64,000 bases of DNA, taken from assembly GCF_001684955.1 (NCBI RefSeq), contig NZ_MAYF01000223.1:1-64000 (forward strand). The letters run 5' to 3'. A program made the translations under genes and the position numbers. The DNA is from Chryseobacterium contaminans. GTDB taxonomy: Bacteria; Bacteroidota; Bacteroidia; Flavobacteriales; Weeksellaceae. The notes beneath the pieces were generated by a model that had not been told where the DNA came from, did not search any database, and saw only the letters and a program-made list of their open reading frames with translations. Positions 25,083 to 33,121 of the stretch are shown in pieces; the first letter of the stretch is position 1; the number at the start of each line of letters is the position of its first letter.

Positions 25083-27200
25083 ATGGGTAGAGATCTTAAA
25101 TATACAAGAAATATTGGTATTGCTGCGCACATTGATGCAGGTAAAACTACCACTACAGAAAGGATTTTATTCTATACAGGGGTAAACCACAAAATTGGAG
25201 AGGTTCACGATGGTGCTTCTACAATGGACTGGATGGAGCAGGAAGCAGAAAGAGGTATTACTATTACTTCTGCTGCAACTACTTGTTCTTGGAACTTCCC
25301 AACAGATCAAGGAAAACCTGTTGCTGATACTAAACCTTACCACTTCAACATTATCGATACACCGGGACACGTTGACTTCACTGTAGAAGTAAACAGATCT
25401 TTAAGAGTATTAGATGGATTAGTGTTCTTATTCTCTGCAGTAGATGGAGTAGAGCCTCAGTCTGAAACAAACTGGAGACTTGCTGACAACTACAAAGTTG
25501 CTAGAATGGGATTCGTAAACAAAATGGACAGACAAGGTGCTGACTTCCTTAACGTGGTAAACCAGGTTAAAGAAATGTTAGGATCTAACGCAGTTCCAAT
25601 CGTTTTACCAATCGGTGCTGAAGAAGATTTCAAAGGTGTTGTTGACTTAATTAAAAACAGAGCGATCATCTGGGATGAAGCAGGACAAGGAGCTACTTTC
25701 GAAGTAGTGCCAATTCCTGAAGACATGAAAGATGAAGTTCTTGAATATAGAGAGAAATTAGTAGAAGCTGTTTCTGAGTATGACGAAACTTTGATGGAGA
25801 AATTCTTTGAAGATCCGGACTCAATTACAGAAGAAGAAATCAATGCTGCATTGAGAGCTGCTACTATCGATTTATCTATTATCCCAATGACTTGTGGTTC
25901 TTCATTCAAGAATAAAGGAGTACAGTTTATGTTGGATGCAGTATGTAAATACTTGCCTTCTCCATTGGATAAAGATGATATCAAAGGTACTGACCCAAGA
26001 ACAGACGCTGAAATTACAAGAAAGCCATCTGTAGATGAGCCTTTCGCAGCTCTAGCATTTAAGATTGCTACTGACCCGTTCGTGGGAAGATTGGCATTCT
26101 TCAGAGCTTACTCTGGAAGACTTGATGCAGGTTCTTATATCTTGAACTCTCGTTCAGGAGATAAAGAAAGAATCTCAAGAATCTATCAGATGCACGCTAA
26201 CAAGCAAAACCCAGTAGAATATATTGAAGCTGGTGATATTGGTGCAGCAGTAGGATTCAAGTCTATCAAAACTGGTGATACAATGTGTGATGAGAAAAAC
26301 CCAATCGTTCTTGAATCGATGGTTTTCCCTGATCCGGTAATCGGTATCGCTGTTGAGCCTAAAACTAAAGCTGACCAGGATAAAATGGGTAACGCTCTAG
26401 CTAAATTGGCTGAAGAAGATCCAACGTTTACTGTTAGAACTGACGAGGCTTCTGGACAAACGATCATCTCTGGTATGGGTGAGCTTCACTTAGATATCAT
26501 TGTAGACCGTATGAAGAGAGAATTCAAGGTTGAAGTAAACCAAGGACAACCTCAGGTAGAGTACAAAGAAAACTTAACAAGAGTTGCCAACCACAGAGAG
26601 GTTTACAAAAAACAATCTGGAGGTAAAGGTAAATTTGCTGACATTGTATTTGAACTAGGACCTGCAGACGAAGGTAAAGTTGGTTTAGAATTCATCAATG
26701 AGATCAAAGGTGGTAACGTTCCTAGAGAATTCGTTCCTGCAATTGAAAAAGGATTTAAAGCTGCAATGAAGAACGGTCCATTGGCTGGTTTCGAAGTTGA
26801 AGGTATTAAAGTTACTCTTAAAGATGGATCTTTCCACGCAGTGGATTCTGACGCTCTTTCTTTCGAAATGGCTGCTAAGCTAGGATTTAAAGAAGCTGGT
26901 AAAGCTGCTAAACCGGTAATTATGGAGCCTATTATGAAACTGGAAGTTGTAACTCCGGAAGAATATATGGGTAACATCATTGGTGACCTTAACAAGAGAA
27001 GAGGTACTATCAGTGGCCAGGAAGAGAAAAACGGTGCTGTTGTAATCAAAGGTTCTGTTCCACTTTCTGAAATGTTTGGATACGTAACTACTCTAAGAAC
27101 ACTTTCATCAGGAAGAGCTACTTCTTCTATGGAATTAGAGAAATACGCACCAACTCCACAAAACGTTGCTGAAGAAATCATAGCTAAAGCAAAAGGTTAA
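25083..27200 (+). CDS. fusA: Elongation factor G
   Basis: 705 aa translocation GTPase. G1 [13 protein letters not shown], switch I region with [12 protein letters not shown]3 DTPGHVDF, G4 NKMD, then domains II-V. The fusidic-acid pocket region around domain III ([17 protein letters not shown]) reads as wild type as far as can be judged. The C-terminal domain V carries [19 protein letters not shown]. Codon use is highly biased, as expected for an abundant protein. rpsJ follows after 16 bp. Confidence 0.98.
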   Translation: MGRDLKYTRNIGIAAHIDAGKTTTTERILFYTGVNHKIGEVHDGASTMDWMEQEAERGITITSAATTCSWNFPTDQGKPVADTKPYHFNIIDTPGHVDFTVEVNRSLRVLDGLVFLFSAVDGVEPQSETNWRLADNYKVARMGFVNKMDRQGADFLNVVNQVKEMLGSNAVPIVLPIGAEEDFKGVVDLIKNRAIIWDEAGQGATFEVVPIPEDMKDEVLEYREKLVEAVSEYDETLMEKFFEDPDSITEEEINAALRAATIDLSIIPMTCGSSFKNKGVQFMLDAVCKYLPSPLDKDDIKGTDPRTDAEITRKPSVDEPFAALAFKIATDPFVGRLAFFRAYSGRLDAGSYILNSRSGDKERISRIYQMHANKQNPVEYIEAGDIGAAVGFKSIKTGDTMCDEKNPIVLESMVFPDPVIGIAVEPKTKADQDKMGNALAKLAEEDPTFTVRTDEASGQTIISGMGELHLDIIVDRMKREFKVEVNQGQPQVEYKENLTRVANHREVYKKQSGGKGKFADIVFELGPADEGKVGLEFINEIKGGNVPREFVPAIEKGFKAAMKNGPLAGFEVEGIKVTLKDGSFHAVDSDALSFEMAAKLGFKEAGKAAKPVIMEPIMKLEVVTPEEYMGNIIGDLNKRRGTISGQEEKNGAVVIKGSVPLSEMFGYVTTLRTLSSGRATSSMELEKYAPTPQNVAEEIIAKAKG

Positions 27201-27216
27201 TTTTTAAACTAAAGAA

Positions 27217-27522
27217 ATGTCACAAAGAATCAGAATAAAACTAAAATCTTACGATTACAACTTGGTAGACAAGTCTGCTGAGAAAATCGTAAAAACGGTA
27301 AAGGCTACTGGTGCTGTTGTAAACGGTCCAATTCCATTGCCAACGAATAAGAGAATCTTCACAGTGTTGAGATCTCCGCACGTAAACAAGAAAGCAAGAG
27401 AGCAGTTCCAATTATCAGCTCACAAGAGACTAATGGATATCTACTCTTCTTCTTCTAAGACTGTTGATGCTCTAATGAAATTAGAACTTCCTTCAGGTGT
27501 AGACGTTGAAATTAAAGTGTGA
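27217..27522 (+). CDS. rpsJ: 30S ribosomal protein S10
   Basis: 101 aa, complete. [20 protein letters not shown] and [29 protein letters not shown] are diagnostic; the protein also serves as NusE in antitermination. In most Bacteroidota rpsJ is directly followed by rplC. Here it is the last gene of its operon, a terminator follows 28 bp after the stop, and rplC lies 18 kb away. Confidence 0.98.
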   Translation: MSQRIRIKLKSYDYNLVDKSAEKIVKTVKATGAVVNGPIPLPTNKRIFTVLRSPHVNKKAREQFQLSAHKRLMDIYSSSSKTVDALMKLELPSGVDVEIKV

Positions 27523-27550
27523 TAACTGCATACTTTGCAATGATTATACA

Positions 27551-27579
27551 ATCCGTTCCTTTTTAGGGACGGATTTTTT
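27551..27579 (+). terminator. Terminator after rpsJ
   Basis: Stem ATCCGTTCC (27551-27559) with GGGACGGAT (27566-27574), one G-T wobble, then six T. It ends the str-type operon before the receptor gene. The gene-free stretch 27523-27849 also holds the Fur-like site, a dyad and a promoter, listed below. Confidence 0.88.
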
Positions 27580-27659
27580 ATACCCATTATTTCACTTATC
27601 ATATTATAAGCTATTGAAATCAAATTTATTCTAAGATGAATTTGATTTTTTTGCTTTTT

Positions 27660-27678
27660 ATTATTGATAATCATTAGA
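27660..27678. promoter_or_regulatory. Possible Fur box upstream of the TonB receptor
   Basis: ATTATTGATAATCATTAGA matches 14 of 19 positions of the E. coli Fur consensus, including an unbroken core TGATAATCATTA. It lies about 150 bp upstream of the predicted -7 box, farther than usual for direct occlusion. Confidence 0.4.
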
Positions 27679-27777
27679 GGGTATCAGGAGCTTATTTTTA
27701 ATGGTTAGATCACTGTGCTGGTATTTTTTTATCAGAGTTATGATGATATTATTGATCCCATATTGAAGGTTGCAGAT

Positions 27778-27797
27778 AAGGTGACATATCTCACCTT
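27778..27797. promoter_or_regulatory. Dyad AAGGTGA-N6-TCACCTT, probable operator
   Basis: Perfect 7-bp inverted repeat with a 6-nt spacer. Its centre is about 54 bp upstream of the predicted transcription start of the receptor gene, a position typical for an activator. The binding protein is unknown. Confidence 0.5.
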
Positions 27798-27827
27798 TGT
27801 TTATTTATTTAGAATTATTAAAAATAA

Positions 27828-27835
27828 TAATTTTG
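27828..27835 (+). promoter_or_regulatory. Putative -7 element of the TonB receptor gene
   Basis: TAATTTTG, 14 nt before the ATG at 27850. This gives a very short leader and argues against the upstream GTG (27715) as a start. Confidence 0.6.
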
Positions 27836-27849
27836 CAAAAAAATTATTG

Positions 27850-29859
27850 ATGTTTAGAACAGTATCTTTTTCCTTACTTGTTTTAGGATCAGCTTTGGCA
27901 AGCGGTCAGAAAACGAAGGACACGTTAAAAAGTAACCAAATTAATGAAGTAGTAATAACGGGTTCAGGGTATGCTCAGAAGATCAAAGACACTCCGGCAA
28001 CTATTTCAGTGATTTCCCAGGCAGACCTTAAAAAGAGAGCTTACAGGGATATCACGGATGCATTGCAGGATGTTCCCGGAGTTTTCGTTACAGGAGGAGG
28101 AAGTACAAGTGATTTTTCAATAAGAGGAGCTGAATCTGGCCAAACCCTGGTTTTAATTGATGGTAAAAGAATCAATACAAGAGAAACAAGACCAAACTCA
28201 GATGGTCCTGGTATTGAACAGGGATGGATGCCCCCTTTGGAAACCATTGAAAGAATTGAAGTGGTAAAAGGACCAATGTCTTCTTTATACGGTTCTGATG
28301 CAATGGGAGGAGTTATCAATATCATCACTAAGAAACTTAGTGGCGGCTGGAGAGGATCTGTTGGAACAAGTTTGATACAGCAGGTACACAAAGAATCAGG
28401 AAATACCTATCAGATTGATGGCTATGCCGCAGGATCTTTAGTGAAAAACCTTCTTCAGATGAAAGTCACAGGAAGTTATTCGGACAGAAATGAAGATAAA
28501 TTTGTAGGCGGATTTACCGAAAGAGTGATCAAAGCTTTTGGTACAGAATTCAGCCTTACTCCAGATACAAAAAATACCTTTAAGCTAAGCTACGATTATA
28601 ACCGCCAGGAAAGAAACCAGAATCCGGGTTATTCATTAGGTCCTAAAGCAAAGAGCTCACGCAATAACTACGAGAGAAACGTATTGGCATTAAGTCATAA
28701 AGGAGATTATTCAAATTTCCATACCAATTCTTATATCCAGTATGACAATACCAACAACCCGAACAGGGATATGAGATATGAAACATTCTCGGCATACAGT
28801 CTCAACAACTTCAATATTAAAGATCATGTAATCAGCTTTGGGGCAGAGTATAGATACGAAAGGCTGAATGATTTAGGAAACAAAATGAAGTCTGAAAACG
28901 GCGAAGTGGTAACCAAGCTAACCCGTTGGAACTGGTCTGCTTTTGCAGAAGGAAACTGGAAGCTGGTGGATAGACTACACTTGGTTACAGGTGCCCGTTT
29001 GGATAATGATGAGAACTATGGTTCCAACTTTACACCAAGAGGATATTTAGTATGGAGTGCTACCAATAATTTTACCTTTAAAGGAGGGGCTTCATGGGGA
29101 TATAAAGCACCAGGCTTGAGAGCGGTAAACCCAGGATGGGGACAGGTAACCGGTGGTGGAACCCAGGATGGAGTAATCATTGGAAACAAAGATCTTAAAC
29201 CAGAAAAAAGCTTTAATCAGGAGCTTACGGTAATGTTTGAAGATAATAAGAAAGTGATTAACCTAAGTGTAACAGGGTTCAATACAGACTTTAAAAACAA
29301 ATTGGTAGAAGTTAGAAAATGTAATAACAGCGAAGAGTGTAAACAGTTTGAAGCTTTATACAATCATATCTATGATTTTATCTCAACCAGAGAAAACCTT
29401 GGTAAAGCAAACAGCATGGGGCTTGAAGCCAATCTTGGAGTAAACGTATCAAAGGATATTGTATTAAAAGCAAACTATACCTATACAGATACCAAGATTA
29501 AATCTGACGAAATTCCTTCCCTTTACAATAAACCCTATGCAAGAATTCCTAAGCATATGGCTAACGTAAACTTATCATGGAAGGCCAATGACAGCTTTGA
29601 ATTCTGGTCAAGAGGAAACTACAGAAGCGTAAGCCAGCCGGGAGTAAGCAGAGGAAAAGCACAGGAATATCCAATTCCATCTTACTTCTTATTAGATTTA
29701 GGAACGGTATACAGACTGAACAAACATGTTCGTTTCACTTTTGGAGTATATAACCTGTTGGATAAAGATATCCGTAATGATACAACAGATCCGGCGACAA
29801 ACTTTGGTTTTAGAATCGATGGAATCAGATATCAGTTTGGAGCGAACTATTTCTTCTAA
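27850..29859 (+). CDS. TonB-dependent siderophore receptor, CirA/IrgA-like
   Basis: About 669 aa from the ATG of MFRTVSFSLLVLGSALASGQ, a clear signal peptide; the open frame extends 45 codons upstream but into the promoter. The TonB box region is NEVVITGSG. The plug domain (about 45-160) has TPATISVISQADL, VPGVFVTGG, RGAESGQTLVLIDGKR and ETIERIEVVKGPMSSLYGSDAMGGVINIITK, closest to catecholate receptors (CirA/IrgA/FepA group). The 22-strand barrel ends in the aromatic FGANYFF. A paired Cys loop (RKCNNSEECKQF) sits in an extracellular loop region. A possible Fur box and the neighbouring iron-permease homologue support iron uptake. Confidence 0.9.
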   Translation: MFRTVSFSLLVLGSALASGQKTKDTLKSNQINEVVITGSGYAQKIKDTPATISVISQADLKKRAYRDITDALQDVPGVFVTGGGSTSDFSIRGAESGQTLVLIDGKRINTRETRPNSDGPGIEQGWMPPLETIERIEVVKGPMSSLYGSDAMGGVINIITKKLSGGWRGSVGTSLIQQVHKESGNTYQIDGYAAGSLVKNLLQMKVTGSYSDRNEDKFVGGFTERVIKAFGTEFSLTPDTKNTFKLSYDYNRQERNQNPGYSLGPKAKSSRNNYERNVLALSHKGDYSNFHTNSYIQYDNTNNPNRDMRYETFSAYSLNNFNIKDHVISFGAEYRYERLNDLGNKMKSENGEVVTKLTRWNWSAFAEGNWKLVDRLHLVTGARLDNDENYGSNFTPRGYLVWSATNNFTFKGGASWGYKAPGLRAVNPGWGQVTGGGTQDGVIIGNKDLKPEKSFNQELTVMFEDNKKVINLSVTGFNTDFKNKLVEVRKCNNSEECKQFEALYNHIYDFISTRENLGKANSMGLEANLGVNVSKDIVLKANYTYTDTKIKSDEIPSLYNKPYARIPKHMANVNLSWKANDSFEFWSRGNYRSVSQPGVSRGKAQEYPIPSYFLLDLGTVYRLNKHVRFTFGVYNLLDKDIRNDTTDPATNFGFRIDGIRYQFGANYFF

Positions 29860-30210
29860 ACCCAATGGTTTTAAAAAAAAACTGATGAAATACAATAAAA
29901 ATGTTCTTACAAAAGAATATTGGAAGAGATTTTGTATAGGTAGTGCGAACCTGCTACTCGGAAAAGTTTTCACTTGGGCTAAAAGTAAGTAATAACGATA
30001 TTAATACCGGTTTAGAAAGGAGGAATTACGACAGATTCCTTTCTCAAATTTGTATTAACTTTTTAATTTATTCATATCAAATTAATTTTGTACACATTAA
30101 GATGGCTCAGCCGTCTTAATGTTTTTTTTATAATACCCATGCATTCTTATTTCAAGATTCTCTTCACTTGTTCAGGTTAATTTTATACATTTAATAAAAT
30201 TATCTGACCA
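29860..30210. other. Intergenic stretch after the TonB receptor
   Basis: No convincing gene. A 35-codon frame from ATG 29885 to 29992 exists but has no recognisable signal or family. AGAAAGGA (30014-30021) and TCCTTTCT (30037-30044) form a dyad without a T tract. A TAATTTTG box (30083-30090) lies directly before the terminator at 30095. Confidence 0.6.
30095..30129 (+). terminator. Strong terminator downstream of the TonB receptor
   Basis: 12-bp stem CATTAAGATGGC (30095-30106) with GCCGTCTTAATG (30110-30121), one G-T wobble, 3-nt loop and eight T. It lies 236 bp after the receptor stop, so it may end a longer 3' UTR or a separate short RNA. Confidence 0.88.
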
Positions 30211-30702
30211 ATGGATCATAAGAATAACAATCTCTTTGAAAAATTTTCAAACTGGGCCGTAAAATTTACAGGAAGTCAGTATGCCTTTATTGGAGCAACA
30301 TTTGTGGTTGTGGCATGGGCAGTTACAGGCCCCTTTTTCAATTATTCAGAAACCTGGCAGCTGGTTATCAATACAGGAACTACAATTATTACCTTTCTCA
30401 TGGTTTTCCTTATTCAGAAAGCCCAGAATAAAGATTCAAAAGCCATACAGATCAAGTTGAATGAAATCATTGCGGCTCATGAAAAAGCAAGTAACAGAAT
30501 TGTAGATATTGAAGATCTTACGGAAGCAGAACTGGATCAGCTTCATCACTATTATGAAAATTTAGCTCAGTTTGCCAAGAAAGATTCGGATATCCATACT
30601 TCTCATTCTATAGATGCTGCACAGCGAAACCAGGATTATAAATATGAGTTCTTTAAAAGGAAGCATGAAGAATGGCTACAGAAGCAGGAACAGGAAAAAT
30701 AA
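30211..30702 (+). CDS. Low-affinity iron permease family protein
   Basis: 163 aa. Two transmembrane helices (about 25-45, FIGATFVVVAWAVTGPFF; and 50-72, WQLVINTGTTIITFLMVFLIQ) are followed by a helical cytoplasmic part with QNKDSKAIQIKLNEIIAAHEKASN, the signature of the bacterial low-affinity iron permease/Fet4-like small family. The Glu/His-rich tail (DLTEAELDQLHHYYENL) could bind metal. True iron transport by these short proteins is not well established. Context next to a siderophore-type receptor fits iron handling. Confidence 0.82.
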   Translation: MDHKNNNLFEKFSNWAVKFTGSQYAFIGATFVVVAWAVTGPFFNYSETWQLVINTGTTIITFLMVFLIQKAQNKDSKAIQIKLNEIIAAHEKASNRIVDIEDLTEAELDQLHHYYENLAQFAKKDSDIHTSHSIDAAQRNQDYKYEFFKRKHEEWLQKQEQEK

Positions 30703-30783
30703 TATTTATTTAATGATGAACATTGTTTTTTGTTAATAAATTGGAATTTGTTAATATATTTTATTTTGTGTTAAGTTAATTTT

Positions 30784-30791
30784 TATATTTG
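30784..30791 (+). promoter_or_regulatory. Putative -7 element of the secreted protease gene
   Basis: TATATTTG, 26 nt before the GTG start at 30818. The alternative TTG start at 30797 would leave almost no leader, supporting GTG. Confidence 0.55.
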
Positions 30792-30817
30792 TTGTATTGA
30801 ATATAAAATCCACTACT

Positions 30818-33061
30818 GTGAAAAGAAAACTACTATGTTTGCCAGTATTGCTTTTGGCAACAGCGGCAAGTGCACAATGGAGTAAAGCTGTGCCACAACA
30901 GAGAATTATTAAGAAAAGTGATCATTCTATTTATTATAAACTTGATATAGATCAAATCAGAACACAGCTTTTGCAGGCATCTAAAATTGGAGAAGGTGCA
31001 CCGGTTACGATAAGCATTCCTAATCTGGAAGGTAAGATAGAAAGGTTTACAGTGAATAGCTTTCCTGTAATGGATGAAACTTTAGCAAAACAATACCAAC
31101 TTGGATCTTATGTGGGAATAGGTACTGATGATCCTTCAAAGTATATCCGTTTTAGTGTTGCTCCTAATGACTTTCAGTCTATGATGATTGCTCCTGATGG
31201 TAAGTATGAGTTTATAGAGCCGGCTACAGCAGATAAATCTTATTATTCTATACATGGGAAAACCAGTAAGAATGGGCACGCATTTACCTGTAGTACTAAA
31301 GAAAGTAAGGAATCTGTAGCCAACCTTCAGAAAATGATAAAGTCCGGGGCAACCGCTAAAGCCAGTAACAAAACTTTTCACACGCTTAAACTGGCAATGT
31401 CTGTGACAGGAGAGTACACCTCTTATTTTGGTGGTATTGTGGGAGCTCTTACACAAATCAACGCTACCTTATCAAGAGTGAATGGAGTATTTGAAAGAGA
31501 GTTTAATGTACATGTGAACGCAATTAATGCACCTGGCCTTATCTTTACCAACGCTGCTACTGACCCTTACAGTACTTCCGATCTTATGTGCAAATGGAAT
31601 TACGAATTAATGAATGCTTTGCATGGCGGAAACTATGGTGTTACTGATGAAAGTTTTGATATCGGACATTTATTTGGTGCTACAGGAGGTGGAGGTAATG
31701 CAGGTTGTATTGGCTGTATAGGAAGCAATGATATCTCTACTACCTCTTATACTGCTGCACAAAGTGACTGTCAGGATGCCAGTGGTAGTTATTATGCATA
31801 CATATCTCCGGATAATTATAAAGGAAGTGGTTTCACCTCTCCTGCAGACGATATTCCAATGGGAGATAATTTTGATATTGATTTTGTAGCCCATGAGATG
31901 GGGCATCAGCTTGGAGATAATCATACGTTTAGTAGAGATGAGCAGTCTGGATCCAATACTTATGTTGAACCGGGTACCGGAAGCACTATTATGGGATATG
32001 CAGGACTTTGGGGAACTATGTCTGTTCAACCCCATTCAGATATATATTTCCATAGTGTAAGTATAGATCAGATACAAGCTAACATGGCAGCTATAACTGC
32101 TGATGTGGAAACTCCAATAGTGAATAATCCACCAGTAGTCGCTGCAATGAATACTGTATATACAATTCCAAAATCAACAGCATTCGTATTGACAGCTTCT
32201 GCCACAGATCCGGATGGAGATGCTTTAACTTATTGTTGGGAACAGGTGAATTCAAGTACCTTATCCGGTGGTGTAACCAAAACTAATATTGGAAATACCG
32301 CTTCAGGGGCGAGTTTCAGATCATGGACACCTACCAGCAGCCCTACAAGGTATTTCCCTAAACTATCAACTGTTTTGGGGGGAACTGTAAAGAATACTAA
32401 TGATTTTGAAGCTGCAAGTACAGTAGCAAGAACTACTAATTTCCGTGTTACCGTAAGAGATAATAAACCCGGAGGACAGGCACAGACTGCGTATGCAAAT
32501 CAAACAGTTGTTGTGGGATCTGCTGCTGCATTTACAGTAAATACAACATCTCTTACTCCAAATGCCAATTCTACAATTGCATGGACCGTTTCAGGAACAA
32601 CTGCAGCTCCATATAACGTAGCAAATGTTAAAATTGATTATACAGAAGATAATGGAACAACATGGAATGACCTAGCGGCATCAGTGCCAAATAATGGTTC
32701 TGCAAGTGTTTTCATTCCTGCAGCTTTAGCTGGGAAAAGTATTCATATTAGAGTATCTGCAATTGGAAACGTATTTTATGCAGTGAAGAAGGCTACTGTA
32801 TCAAATGTTCTTGCTGTTTCTGAGGCAGGTAATAATGTAAAAACTGTTCATATCTATCCAAACCCTGTTGAGGATATTCTTAATGTTACGAATGTTTCTT
32901 CAGGTGCCATTTATGAAATTTTTAATACTCCAGGTCAATTGGTTTTAAAAGGAACAATAGGTGATGGAAGGATTAATGTAAGCAATTTGGTAAAAGGAGT
33001 TTATTTCATTGCAATTAATGGTAAGGAGATCAACAGTAAAACTAAGTTTGTCAAAAAATAA
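30818..33061 (+). CDS. Secreted zinc metalloprotease (reprolysin-like) with type IX secretion tail
   Basis: About 747 aa from a GTG codon that begins the signal peptide KRKLLCLPVLLLATAASAQ; no ATG fits. A propeptide (about 20-185) precedes a metzincin domain with HEMGHQLGDNH (His 359, 363, 369, catalytic Glu 360) and the Met-turn STIMGYAG. A cadherin/Ig-like region follows (ASATDPDGDALTYCWEQV, TVRDNKPGG) and a second beta domain (ANSTIAWTVSGTTAAPYNVANV). The last ~75 residues are a type A sorting domain (VHIYPNPVEDILNVT...LVKGVYFIAING), read by the type IX system for outer membrane export. A strong extracellular protease candidate, possibly supplying peptides or acting in virulence or gelatin degradation (inference). 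Confidence 0.92.
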   Translation: MKRKLLCLPVLLLATAASAQWSKAVPQQRIIKKSDHSIYYKLDIDQIRTQLLQASKIGEGAPVTISIPNLEGKIERFTVNSFPVMDETLAKQYQLGSYVGIGTDDPSKYIRFSVAPNDFQSMMIAPDGKYEFIEPATADKSYYSIHGKTSKNGHAFTCSTKESKESVANLQKMIKSGATAKASNKTFHTLKLAMSVTGEYTSYFGGIVGALTQINATLSRVNGVFEREFNVHVNAINAPGLIFTNAATDPYSTSDLMCKWNYELMNALHGGNYGVTDESFDIGHLFGATGGGGNAGCIGCIGSNDISTTSYTAAQSDCQDASGSYYAYISPDNYKGSGFTSPADDIPMGDNFDIDFVAHEMGHQLGDNHTFSRDEQSGSNTYVEPGTGSTIMGYAGLWGTMSVQPHSDIYFHSVSIDQIQANMAAITADVETPIVNNPPVVAAMNTVYTIPKSTAFVLTASATDPDGDALTYCWEQVNSSTLSGGVTKTNIGNTASGASFRSWTPTSSPTRYFPKLSTVLGGTVKNTNDFEAASTVARTTNFRVTVRDNKPGGQAQTAYANQTVVVGSAAAFTVNTTSLTPNANSTIAWTVSGTTAAPYNVANVKIDYTEDNGTTWNDLAASVPNNGSASVFIPAALAGKSIHIRVSAIGNVFYAVKKATVSNVLAVSEAGNNVKTVHIYPNPVEDILNVTNVSSGAIYEIFNTPGQLVLKGTIGDGRINVSNLVKGVYFIAINGKEINSKTKFVKK

Positions 33062-33082
33062 TTGAACAATAAAGTAAAAATA

Positions 33083-33111
33083 AAAACCTCTGAGTCATCA
33101 GAGGTTTTTTT
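33083..33111. terminator. Bidirectional terminator between convergent genes
   Basis: Stem AAAACCTCTGA (33083-33093) with TCAGAGGTTTT (33098-33108), 4-nt loop, with T tracts on both strands. It serves the protease gene (+) and the large TPR-like gene (-). Confidence 0.9.
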
Positions 33112-33121
33112 ATGATTGATT

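Noticed and set aside
26603-27181. 192-codon antisense ORF in fusA (also 25490-25984)
   Set aside because: Long antisense frames are expected opposite highly biased codon use; fusA is clearly the real gene.
29885-29992. 35-codon ORF after the TonB receptor
   Set aside because: Basic small peptide frame without signal, family or promoter; probably chance.
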